64,000 nt of DNA from NCBI RefSeq assembly GCF_001553115.1, contig NZ_KQ960183.1, positions 1-64,000 on the forward strand. The letters are read 5' to 3'. Source of the DNA: Aedoeadaptatus coxii. GTDB taxonomy: Bacteria > Bacillota > Clostridia > Tissierellales > Peptoniphilaceae. The position numbers and the translations under genes are program-made. Position 1 is the first letter of the stretch; the number at the start of each line of letters is the position of its first letter. Below are positions 54,293-63,130 of this stretch, in pieces. The notes beneath the pieces were generated by a model. The model was not told the DNA's origin, made no database searches, and worked only from the letters and a program-made list of their open reading frames with translations.

Positions 54293-57125
54293 GACCTATT
54301 CTTCAGTTGATTTAGGCAAAAGTGGTGTATACAAATATGCCGAGAGTGAGGATTTTGAAATCCTCCTTTTTGCCTATTCTATAGATGATGGAGAAGTTAA
54401 GGTCATAGATTTGGCAAGTGGAGAGATTATTCCTGAAGAAATATTAGCAGCACTTAGTGATGAAAGTATAGAAAAGTGGGCCTTTAATGCAAATTTTGAA
54501 AGGGTGTGTTTATCAAAATTTCTTGGAGAGAGATTAAAACCTCAAGGTTGGTACTGCACTATGATTTGGTCAGCCTATCTTGGTCTACCTCTATCGCTTG
54601 AAAAAGTAGGAGAGGTTTTAAAACTAGATAAGCAAAAGATGAATGAAGGCAAGGCTCTTATAAGATATTTTTCTATTCCATGTAAACCAACTAAGACAAA
54701 TGGTATGAGGGAAAGAAATCTACCACATCACGATTTAGAAAAGTGGTCTACCTTTAAGGAATATAACCGAAGAGATGTGGAAACAGAAATGGCGATTAAG
54801 AAAAAATTATCAGCATTCTCTATGCCTCATTCAGAATGGGAAAACTACTGGACAGACCAGAACATCAATGATAGAGGGATTTTGATTGATGAAGTTTTAG
54901 TTGATTCAGCTATTAAATTTGATGAAATATTACGAGAAGAGAATATGGACAGAGCCATAGAACTAACTGGTCTTGAAAATCCAAATTCTCCCTTACAACT
55001 AAAAGAATGGCTAAATAATAAAGACTTAGAGATAGATTCATTAGCTAAAAAAGACGTAGAGTCTGCTCTTAAAAATGCTGAAGGTAATATTAAAGAGGTA
55101 TTGGAACTTAGACAAGAATTATCTAAGTCTTCAGTAAGAAAATACGATGCTATGAAAAATGTAAAAGGAAAAGATAATCGAGCAAGAGGTCTGATCCAAT
55201 TTTATGGGGCAAACAGAACTGGCAGATATTCAGGCAGACTTATTCAAGTTCAAAACTTAAGAAGAAATAATCTAAAAGATTTAGAACTAGCTAGGAGTCT
55301 TGTAAAAAATAGAGATTACGAAACTATGGAGATTCTATATGAATCGCCCTCTGATATTTTATCCCAACTAATAAGGACAGCCTTTATAGCAAAAGAAGGC
55401 ACCAGGTTTATTATTTCAGACTTTTCAGCAATAGAGGCCCGTGTCCTTGCATGGCTTGCAGGGGAACAATGGGTACTGGATGCCTTTAAAAATGGAGAAG
55501 ATATCTATTGCAGAACAGCATCGAGGATGTTTGGCGTTCCAGTTGAAAAGCATGGAGTTAATGGTCATCTTAGACAAAAAGGAAAGATAGCGACGTTAGC
55601 TTGTATTGCTGAAGGCGAGTTGGTTCTTACAGATAAGGGGTTAGTTCCTATAGAAAAACTTACAAAAGCTCATAAATTATGGGATGGAGAAAACTGGGTT
55701 TCACATGATGGAGTTATATATAAGGGGATAGGAGAAGTGATTGAATATGATGGGCTTAGAGCAACAAAAGACCATATCGTATGGATCGAGGGGCAAGAAA
55801 AGCCAATACAATTTGGAGAAGCTGCCACCAGCGGAGCACATCTCCTACAATCAGGAGATGGTAGGAGAACAATACGGGTGGGTGAAGATTATAAGCCCAG
55901 AAAAAAGATGGGCGAAAAACTGGAATTCTTGTTATGTCCTCACAAGATGTCAAGGCTGTGGAAGCATTCAATGGCAAGACAGGGGAAATTTAACAACAGG
56001 AAGGTCAAAAGGATGTCAAGCTTGCTCCCAGACAAGACAAATTCCACGATGGTTGGACAGAAGGCTAACAGCAGCAAAGCAAAGGTGTACCAACCCAAAA
56101 GATCCAGAGTTCAAAAACTATGGAGAAAGAGGAATAAAATTCAAGTTTCCATCAATTCTAGAGGCAGGTCTTTATTTAATAGAAAGATTTGGATTGCCAA
56201 AAAGAGAACTAGAAATAGACAGAATAGACAACAATGGGCATTACGAAAGAGGCAACTTAAGATTTGCGACTCGTATAGAGAATGCTTCGAACAAGAGAAA
56301 TACTGTATTAACAGAATTTCATCAAAAATACTGGCCTTATGCACGAAGTGTTGTTATAAGGAAACTTTCAAAAGGATTAAGCCGAGACGAAATTATAGAA
56401 GATGCAGAATTAGCTGTATTCGAGAAAAGAAAAAATTGGAAAGGTATAGAAGCAAGACTAGACTTTATGATATACGAAATGCCGGAAAGAATAACCGTTT
56501 TACCGTATCAGGGAAATTAGTTCACAACTGTGGCTACCAAGGAGCCTTAGGTGCTCTTAAAGCAATGGGTGGTATTGAGATGGGTTTATCTGAAGATGAA
56601 CTTCAATCAATAGTCGATTCTTGGAGAGAGGCTAATCCTAACATCGTAAGCTTGTGGTGGGATATAGATTCAGTCGTAAAAAGAGTTGTAAAGACTAGAA
56701 GTAAAGAAGAATATAAGAGCCTAGTTATTAGCTATGAAAAAGGCATTCTTTTTATACAACTACCCTCAAAAAGAAGACTAGCTTATCCAAAGGCAAAAAT
56801 AGGGATGAATCGATTTGGTGGAGAATCAATTGTCTATGAAGGAATCGTAGTAGGAAATAAGTGGGACAAGATAGAATCTTACGGAGGAAAGTTTGTAGAA
56901 AATATTGTTCAAGCAATAGCCAGAGATATTTTAACTGAAGCTATGATGAGACTGGAGAAAAAAGGATTTAATATCGTCATGCATATTCATGATGAAGTTG
57001 TAATAGAAAGTGATTCATCTAGTATCGAAGAGATAAATGAAATCATGTCCATAGCTCCTATTTGGGCACCTGGACTTATCTTAGATGCAGATGGATTTGA
57101 AAGTGAATTTTATAAGAAAGACTAA
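54267..57125 (+). CDS. Family A phage DNA polymerase precursor containing an intein
   Basis: 952 aa as translated; about 643 aa after splicing. The N-terminal part is a 3'-5' exonuclease (LSIDLETYS, then RRDVETEMAI). Polymerase motif A is SDFSAIEAR with D385. Motif B (RQKGKIATLA then CGYQGALGAL) is split by an intein at residues 446-754. Motif C is HIHDEVVIE with H908 and D909. The start is ATG 54267, overlapping the previous gene; the ribosome site is poor. The enzyme replicates the element. The intein inserts at the most conserved nucleotide-binding helix, so activity must depend on splicing. Confidence 0.92.
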   Translation: MKKLSIDLETYSSVDLGKSGVYKYAESEDFEILLFAYSIDDGEVKVIDLASGEIIPEEILAALSDESIEKWAFNANFERVCLSKFLGERLKPQGWYCTMIWSAYLGLPLSLEKVGEVLKLDKQKMNEGKALIRYFSIPCKPTKTNGMRERNLPHHDLEKWSTFKEYNRRDVETEMAIKKKLSAFSMPHSEWENYWTDQNINDRGILIDEVLVDSAIKFDEILREENMDRAIELTGLENPNSPLQLKEWLNNKDLEIDSLAKKDVESALKNAEGNIKEVLELRQELSKSSVRKYDAMKNVKGKDNRARGLIQFYGANRTGRYSGRLIQVQNLRRNNLKDLELARSLVKNRDYETMEILYESPSDILSQLIRTAFIAKEGTRFIISDFSAIEARVLAWLAGEQWVLDAFKNGEDIYCRTASRMFGVPVEKHGVNGHLRQKGKIATLACIAEGELVLTDKGLVPIEKLTKAHKLWDGENWVSHDGVIYKGIGEVIEYDGLRATKDHIVWIEGQEKPIQFGEAATSGAHLLQSGDGRRTIRVGEDYKPRKKMGEKLEFLLCPHKMSRLWKHSMARQGKFNNRKVKRMSSLLPDKTNSTMVGQKANSSKAKVYQPKRSRVQKLWRKRNKIQVSINSRGRSLFNRKIWIAKKRTRNRQNRQQWALRKRQLKICDSYRECFEQEKYCINRISSKILALCTKCCYKETFKRIKPRRNYRRCRISCIREKKKLERYRSKTRLYDIRNAGKNNRFTVSGKLVHNCGYQGALGALKAMGGIEMGLSEDELQSIVDSWREANPNIVSLWWDIDSVVKRVVKTRSKEEYKSLVISYEKGILFIQLPSKRRLAYPKAKIGMNRFGGESIVYEGIVVGNKWDKIESYGGKFVENIVQAIARDILTEAMMRLEKKGFNIVMHIHDEVVIESDSSSIEEINEIMSIAPIWAPGLILDADGFESEFYKKD
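55602..56528 (+). mobile_element. Intein in DNA polymerase motif B
   Basis: 309 codons. It begins with Cys1 (CIAEGELVLTDKGLVPIEKL, block A) and has the block B pair T55 and H58 (ATKDH). It ends with block F (TRLYDIRNAGKNNRF) and block G (TVSGKLVHN) before Cys+1 of the extein. All splicing residues (Cys1, T/H, His308, Asn309, Cys+1) are intact, so it should be active. Between codons ~88 and ~285 this frame reads as a lysine/arginine-rich stretch without a known fold, while a different frame encodes an HNH-type nuclease. Confidence 0.9.
55741..56520 (+). CDS. HNH-type homing endonuclease overprinted inside the intein, in the +1 frame
   Basis: 259 aa if read from TTG 55741, which has AGGAG at 55730-55734; ATG 55858 (residue 40) is the other likely start and matches where family similarity begins (EQYGWVKIISPEKRW). 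It has two CxxC pairs (CQGC and CQAC), then the family block KNYGERGIKF and the core ELEIDRIDNNGHYERGNLRF with D160 and D163, in place of the usual HNH histidine. This matches HNH-like proteins common in phages and group I introns. The frame lies fully inside the intein, and its stop (56518-56520) is 8 bases before the intein's end. Whether it is translated is unproven. Confidence 0.75.
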   Translation: MNMMGLEQQKTISYGSRGKKSQYNLEKLPPAEHISYNQEMVGEQYGWVKIISPEKRWAKNWNSCYVLTRCQGCGSIQWQDRGNLTTGRSKGCQACSQTRQIPRWLDRRLTAAKQRCTNPKDPEFKNYGERGIKFKFPSILEAGLYLIERFGLPKRELEIDRIDNNGHYERGNLRFATRIENASNKRNTVLTEFHQKYWPYARSVVIRKLSKGLSRDEIIEDAELAVFEKRKNWKGIEARLDFMIYEMPERITVLPYQGN

Positions 57126-57137
57126 GGAGGTTTATTC

Positions 57138-57338
57138 ATGTTTTATGTTAAAGAAAAAATAAATGATGTCATGGAAGTAAGCATTGAAATAAATGATGAG
57201 AATGTATTTTGCACCTGTCCAAAGTGCGGAAAAGAAGTTCGAGTCGATTTAGTTGAAGTATTGGAAGAGGGGGATTTAGTTTCTACCCAAGTTTGCTGTA
57301 ATACTTGTAGTGAAACAATGAGGGATATTTATGAATAA
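57138..57338 (+). CDS. Small phage zinc-ribbon protein
   Basis: 66 aa with two CxxC pairs (CTCPKCGKEV and CCNTCSETM) that can bind one zinc ion. TAAGGAGG lies before the ATG. It overlaps the start of the next gene by 8 bases. The role is unknown; it sits between the polymerase and primase genes. Confidence 0.72.
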   Translation: MFYVKEKINDVMEVSIEINDENVFCTCPKCGKEVRVDLVEVLEEGDLVSTQVCCNTCSETMRDIYE

Positions 57339-57717
57339 GGAACTATACAACGGGAGTGGGTGCAAGGACCCCACTCCTTATCAAACAATTAAAAATGCAG
57401 AGAAGAGATACTATCCCCTGGTATATATCTGCAGTCCATTTTCTGGAGATGTAGAAAATAATGTAATCAAGGCACAGAAGTATTCTCGCTATGCTTTAGA
57501 TGAAGGAAATATTCCCATCGCACCACATCTTTTATTTCCTCAGTTTATGAGTGATGAAAGTGAGAGAAGACTTGCCATGCATTTTAATTATGTCCTTCTT
57601 GGAAAATGTGAAGAAGTATGGGTCTTTGGTGACAAGATAAGTCCTGGAATGGCTGAAGAAATAAAGATTGCTGAGAAGAGAAAAATGAAGATTCGCTATA
57701 TAAAGGAGGTATCCTAA
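57331..57717 (+). CDS. DUF4406 / nucleoside 2-deoxyribosyltransferase-like phage protein
   Basis: 128 aa. A central fold resembles nucleoside 2-deoxyribosyltransferase-like proteins: PLVYICSPFSGDVENNVIKA at the start, IPIAPHLLFPQFM in the middle, then EEVWVFGDKISPGMAEEI. Such proteins may modify or recycle nucleotides or ADP-ribose compounds. The ATG overlaps the previous gene. AAAGGAGGTATCC near the end is the primase ribosome site. Confidence 0.75.
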   Translation: MNKELYNGSGCKDPTPYQTIKNAEKRYYPLVYICSPFSGDVENNVIKAQKYSRYALDEGNIPIAPHLLFPQFMSDESERRLAMHFNYVLLGKCEEVWVFGDKISPGMAEEIKIAEKRKMKIRYIKEVS

Positions 57718-59919
57718 TTGAAAATATACACCTCAAATTTAATAGGAGTGGAGTCAAACTGTGTTTATCCAAATGAGGTTAATGCAGTAGATGTAAGGTC
57801 TTTTGAGAAAGCTGCGAGTTTCGACCATGTAATGGCTAAGTATAAAAATTCCTATCGATCCAATGATAATTTTATAGAGTCAGAATGTGTCCCTATGGAT
57901 ATAGACAATGACCATTCAGAAAATCCAGATGATTGGATTTCAGCTAATGACTTAAAGAGAATATTTGATGGAGTTAAATTTGCCATAGTTTACAGCAGAA
58001 ACCATAGAAAAGAAAAAAATGGAAAAGCTGCAAGACCAAGAATGCACATATATTTTCCAATTCCTAAGATTACAAATCTTGATGACTATGTAGAATTAAA
58101 AGAAAAATTGGCAGAGACTTATACTTTCTTTGATGGAAATGCTTTAGATGGAGCGAGGTTTTTCTTTGGAGTTAAGAATCCTGCCGTTGAAATAGTTAGG
58201 GGAAGGAAATATATAACTGATATTCTAAAAGATGACTTTGAGGATTTTGATAATTCTCAAGACTTGATTCAGCAAGGCTCTAGAAATTCAACTATGAACC
58301 ATTTTGCTGGTAGGGTTCTAATTCGATATGGAAATACAGATGAGGCGAGAGAACTATTTGATAAAAAAGCTAGTCTTTGTTCACCACCACTTCCAGATGA
58401 TGAACTGGAACAAATATGGAGGTCAGCTTGTAAGTTCTATAAAAAAGTATCAGCATGTGAAGATTATGTGCCACCTGAAGAATACAATGAAAGATATGAG
58501 GAATATAAGCCAGAGAAACTTACAGATATAGCAATGGCTGAAATCTTTACTAAGCACAACAAAAATAAAGCTATCTACACCATATCTCAAGGCTGGCTTT
58601 ATTGGACGGGCAAGAAATGGGAAGATTCTGAGCTAAAAGTAATGAGTCTTTATATGGAGACTGCCAAAAAAGTTTTAGAAAATGCAAGCATTGAATTTAA
58701 AGAGACCTATCAAGAATTAGCAGATGCTGAAATGATGGGAAATAAGGAAGAAAAGGCACAAGCAAAATTAAAAGTAAATACTGCAAAAGCTTATCTCAAT
58801 TTTGCTAAAAAAATGAACGACCACGGAAAAGTATCTGGAATATTAAAACTAGCTAAGTCTTTGTTAGAAGTTAAAAATGAAAAACTTGATGCAGATGCTT
58901 TTATTTTAAATACACCTGTTGGAGTTATTGATTTAAAAACAAGTGAAATAAAAGAGCATGACCCGTCTTACTATTGCACGAAGATTACTGCCCTAGCTCC
59001 AAGTAAGGATAATATGGATATGTGGATAGCTACTTTAAGGGATGTAACTGGTGGAGATGATGAGTTTATTAATTTCTTAAAGTTCCATGCAGGGTCGACA
59101 TTAATAGGTCATGTTTATGAAGAAGCACTCCTTATAGCTTACGGAGATGGAGGAAATGGGAAGTCTACAGTCTTTAATTCAGAGGCTCACGTTCTTGGAG
59201 ACTATGCAGGTAAAATTCCAGCTGAGTCTTTAACAACAAGAGCGAAGAATGTGAAGGTTGATCTTGCAGAGTTATGTGGTAAGAGATTTATTCTAGCCTC
59301 TGAAACAGAAGAGGGTCAAAGACTGTCAAGTTCTATGTTAAAGCAGATAGCAAGTGTTGATGATATTTCAGCAGAAAGAAAATACTATGCACCCTTTTCA
59401 TTTACGCCAACGCATTCTACTATTCTCTATACAAATCATCTACCAAAGGTGGGTTCTAATGATCGAGGAACCTGGAGAAGAATTGTGGTGGCTCCATTTT
59501 CTGTTGCCATTAAAAATCCTAAGACAGACTATATAGATAAGCTTCTAGAAAAAGCAGGTGGGGCAATTCTACAGTGGATGATTGAAGGAGCAAAAGAATA
59601 TATAGATGCAGGCTTTAAATATCCAAAGTGTAATGTTGTAGATGATGCTAAAAGATTATATAAGGAAGAGAATGATTGGATAAACCATTTTATTTCAGAT
59701 AAATGCATAAAAGGAACAAATTATAAAGAAATGAGTGCAAGGTTATATCAAGTTTATCGTGAGTGGGCTGGTTCAAATGGAGAATACATTAGGAACAATA
59801 GAGATTTTTCACGAGCCCTTATAGCAGAAGGTTATGAAAAGAAAAGGACAAATAGGGGAATTGAATGGGGCGGTATAACCATCAATGATTTAATGGAGTC
59901 GGAAGACGACTTTTTATAA
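57718..59919 (+). CDS. Phage primase/helicase (D5/P4 family, VirE-like)
   Basis: 733 aa. The N-terminal ~250 residues look like an archaeo-eukaryotic primase domain (DxD in ECVPMDIDNDHSE, and RPRMHIYFP). The C-terminal part is an SF3-like helicase with Walker A AYGDGGNGKSTVFN, Walker B-like LAELCGKRFILASETEEG, and STILYTNHLPKVGSNDRGTW. It makes primers and unwinds DNA at the element's origin. The TTG start at 57718 has AAAGGAGGT upstream. A hairpin spans its stop codon. Confidence 0.9.
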   Translation: MKIYTSNLIGVESNCVYPNEVNAVDVRSFEKAASFDHVMAKYKNSYRSNDNFIESECVPMDIDNDHSENPDDWISANDLKRIFDGVKFAIVYSRNHRKEKNGKAARPRMHIYFPIPKITNLDDYVELKEKLAETYTFFDGNALDGARFFFGVKNPAVEIVRGRKYITDILKDDFEDFDNSQDLIQQGSRNSTMNHFAGRVLIRYGNTDEARELFDKKASLCSPPLPDDELEQIWRSACKFYKKVSACEDYVPPEEYNERYEEYKPEKLTDIAMAEIFTKHNKNKAIYTISQGWLYWTGKKWEDSELKVMSLYMETAKKVLENASIEFKETYQELADAEMMGNKEEKAQAKLKVNTAKAYLNFAKKMNDHGKVSGILKLAKSLLEVKNEKLDADAFILNTPVGVIDLKTSEIKEHDPSYYCTKITALAPSKDNMDMWIATLRDVTGGDDEFINFLKFHAGSTLIGHVYEEALLIAYGDGGNGKSTVFNSEAHVLGDYAGKIPAESLTTRAKNVKVDLAELCGKRFILASETEEGQRLSSSMLKQIASVDDISAERKYYAPFSFTPTHSTILYTNHLPKVGSNDRGTWRRIVVAPFSVAIKNPKTDYIDKLLEKAGGAILQWMIEGAKEYIDAGFKYPKCNVVDDAKRLYKEENDWINHFISDKCIKGTNYKEMSARLYQVYREWAGSNGEYIRNNRDFSRALIAEGYEKKRTNRGIEWGGITINDLMESEDDFL

Positions 59920-59943
59920 ATGCATCTTAGTGTAGCATTTATA
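59915..59943 (+). terminator. Hairpin at the primase stop codon
   Basis: TATAAATGC (59915-59923) pairs perfectly with GCATTTATA (59935-59943), and the stop codon is in the left arm. There is no T run, so it may be a stability element rather than a terminator. Confidence 0.5.
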
Positions 59944-60034
59944 GGCTAAATAAAGATGATTGTATAGAAAAAAGTTTTTCTTAATTAATGAAAAGTGCAT
60001 ACACTAAACTACAAAAAGACATGACTATTTACAC

Positions 60035-60062
60035 TTGACTTAACACTTAAATGGCTTAATAT
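60035..60062 (+). promoter_or_regulatory. Promoter inside the AT-rich gap after the primase gene
   Basis: TTGACT (60035-60040), 16-bp spacer, TAATAT (60057-60062). The surrounding gap 59920-60183 has no gene. It holds several ACACT-type words in both orientations, the promoter, and an AT-rich stretch that might be an origin. The YozE-like gene starts at 60184 with TGGAGG. Confidence 0.6.
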
Positions 60063-60183
60063 ACGCATTTTGTATGGTGTGAATAGTTATAGCCTACTTT
60101 CTTTTATATATTATTTTTATTCTCTCGTGTAAAAGGTTTATATAAAGCTACACTATACAACACTTTAGAAAAATGGAGGATTT

Positions 60184-60441
60184 ATGAATTTCTATAACTA
60201 CATGATGAAAAATCACTTAAATGAAAAGTCTCCAAGAGGAGATTTAGCAAGAGATATGAAGGAAGATAGAGACTTTCCTAAAAATAAAACAGGGAAATTT
60301 AAGGGCTGGAAAAGACTGATTAAAAATTATTTAGAAAGTCAGGGTGCTTGTTATGATTGTATGATGACTTTTGAAGAAGCGTGGAAGGAGTATGAAAATT
60401 GCGAGAGAAAGAGATTGAATCTTCCCTTGTTAAAAGAGTAA
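60184..60441 (+). CDS. YozE-type SAM-like fold phage protein
   Basis: 85 aa. The sequence FYNYMMKNHLNEKSPRGDLA followed by RDFPKNKTGKFKGWKRLIKN matches the YozE SAM-like family, small helical proteins common in Firmicutes and their phages with an unknown role. TGGAGG precedes ATG 60184. Its end overlaps the VRR-NUC gene by 43 bases. Confidence 0.85.
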   Translation: MNFYNYMMKNHLNEKSPRGDLARDMKEDRDFPKNKTGKFKGWKRLIKNYLESQGACYDCMMTFEEAWKEYENCERKRLNLPLLKE

Positions 60442-60680
60442 AAGAGAACAAGGGTCTATGTCTTAAGTTTACATCCCCTTCAATGACGGGAATACCAGAC
60501 AGGATAATACTTCTACCTAAAGGTAAAATCGGATTTGTTGAAACAAAAAGACCTGGAGGAGAACCAAGACCAATTCAGAAAAAGAGAATAAGGCAATTTA
60601 AAGATTTAGGTTTTAAGGTTTATGTTCTTGATTCAAAAGAAAACATTGATGAAATAATGAAGAGAATCGGAGGTGACTAA
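60399..60680 (+). CDS. VRR-NUC domain nuclease
   Basis: 93 aa, stand-alone VRR-NUC. The catalytic core is visible: SPSMTGIPDRIILLPKGKIG, then FVETKRPGGEP, giving the D-(E)xK arrangement, and the QKKRIRQFKDLGFKVYVLDS end. Phage VRR-NUC proteins cut Holliday junctions or flaps. The start is TTG 60399 with AAGGAG before it, inside the previous gene. Confidence 0.88.
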   Translation: MREKEIESSLVKRVKENKGLCLKFTSPSMTGIPDRIILLPKGKIGFVETKRPGGEPRPIQKKRIRQFKDLGFKVYVLDSKENIDEIMKRIGGD

Positions 60681-62027
<1,347 letters not shown>

Positions 62028-62047
62028 TGTTATAGAATGTCACTATC
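62028..62047 (+). promoter_or_regulatory. Upstream copy of the DUF1492-site repeat
   Basis: TGTTATAGAA then TGTCACTATC (62028-62047), a pair of 10-nt units. The 15-nt word ATAGAATGTCACTAT (62032-62046) is repeated exactly at 62545-62559. It lies 73 bp upstream of the DUF1492 gene. A possible -10 is TAATAT at 62063-62068. Confidence 0.55.
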
Positions 62048-62119
62048 AAAATTTGCTAAGCTTAATATACGAGTAGGAGTTCTATGGAGAACTTACCTCA
62101 AAACTTATGGAGGTAAGAA

Positions 62120-62548
62120 ATGAACGCAAAAGAATATTTAAAACAAGCTTTTTATTTAGACAAAAGAATTAATAGCAAGCTGGAGCAAGTTGAATCACTC
62201 AACGCTCTAGCAACAAAAGCTACATCGACTTTATCAGATATGCCTAAGAGCCTTAGTAGAGGAACATCAAAACTTGAAGATACTATCGTAAAGATTGTAG
62301 ATCTCCAAGAAGAAATAAATAGGGATATAGATAAGTTGGTAGACTTGAAAGCAGAGATGGTTGGAACAATCAAACAGATTCAAAATAAGGAACTTCAAGT
62401 TATCCTTGAAAAAAGATATCTTTGTTATGAGACTTGGGAGAAGATAGCAGTTGATATGAATTACGATATTAGGCATATTCATAGGCTTCACAATCTGGGG
62501 TTAAAAGAAACTTCAAATCTAATCAAACCTTGTCATGAAATGTCATAG
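62120..62548 (+). CDS. DUF1492/ArpU-type phage late regulator
   Basis: 142 aa. The N-terminal ~90 residues are coiled coil (LQEEINRDIDKLVDLKAEMV), the rest a helix-turn-helix (LEKRYLCYETWEKIAVDMNY, then DIRHIHRLHNLGL). DUF1492/ArpU proteins are phage regulators related to sigma region 4 that control late genes. TGGAGGTAAG precedes ATG 62120. Repeats at 62028-62047 and 62531-62560 flank the gene and are its likely binding sites. Confidence 0.85.
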   Translation: MNAKEYLKQAFYLDKRINSKLEQVESLNALATKATSTLSDMPKSLSRGTSKLEDTIVKIVDLQEEINRDIDKLVDLKAEMVGTIKQIQNKELQVILEKRYLCYETWEKIAVDMNYDIRHIHRLHNLGLKETSNLIKPCHEMS

Positions 62549-62575
62549 AATGTCACTATGGAGTTGTAGTATTAT
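62531..62575 (+). promoter_or_regulatory. Late promoter with three 10-nt activator repeats
   Basis: TGTCATGAAA, TGTCATAGAA and TGTCACTATG follow one another with an exact 10-nt period (62531-62560). A -10-like TATTAT is at 62570-62575, and no -35 is seen. The first repeat overlaps the end of the DUF1492 gene. This is the arrangement of an activated late promoter, with the repeats standing in for the -35. Confidence 0.65.
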
Positions 62576-62601
62576 TAAAATAGCAAAAGAATAATTAATA
62601 G

Positions 62602-62635
62602 AGCCTTGAAGATTTAATCTTCGAGGCTTTCTTTA
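62602..62635 (+). terminator. Terminator or attenuator before the HNH gene
   Basis: AGCCTTGAAGATT (62602-62614) pairs with AATCTTCGAGGCT (62616-62628), one G:U, followed by TTCTTT. It lies between the late promoter's probable start (~62582) and the HNH gene at 62648, so late transcripts must pass it. Confidence 0.75.
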
Positions 62636-62647
62636 TGGAGTGATAAA

Positions 62648-63013
62648 GTGCCAAGAAAACCTAAGAGACCATGTTCACATCCAGGTTGTCCAGAGTTAGT
62701 TGATGGACGATTCTGTAAGAAACATGAGAAAGAATACAACAAAAACTATGAAAAATATAAACGAGACCCTAAAACTCACAAGCGTTATGGAAAAGCGTGG
62801 AGACTTATAAGAAAAAGATATGTCAGTGAACATCCACTTTGTGAAATGTGTTTAAAAGAAAATAGAATGACAAAGGTAGAGGAAGTACATCACATACTTC
62901 CTCTTTCTCGTGGTGGAACTAATGACGAAGATAATCTTATGAGTCTTTGTAAATCTTGTCATTCAAAGATTCATGCAAAGAGTGGAGATAGATTTGGACG
63001 AGAAAAGTTTTGA
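62648..63013 (+). CDS. HNH endonuclease (packaging-associated)
   Basis: 121 aa. The nuclease core is VHHILPLSRGGTNDEDNLMS followed by LCKSCHSKIH, with two zinc-binding CxxC pairs (CEMC and CKSC); another cysteine/histidine cluster is near the N terminus (CSHPGCPELVDGRFCKKHEK). Such nucleases lie just before terminase genes in many phages and assist genome packaging. The start is GTG 62648; the ribosome site GGAG is close. Confidence 0.9.
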   Translation: MPRKPKRPCSHPGCPELVDGRFCKKHEKEYNKNYEKYKRDPKTHKRYGKAWRLIRKRYVSEHPLCEMCLKENRMTKVEEVHHILPLSRGGTNDEDNLMSLCKSCHSKIHAKSGDRFGREKF

Positions 63014-63130
63014 GGGAGGGGGAGTCGTTATCTTAAAAGCTGATTTCCCTACCAACGGTGCCGCCCTCTCACGCACAAAAAAACGGGTTCAAAGGCCCTA
63101 TTAAAGAATAATAAACTAGGAGGTGATACT

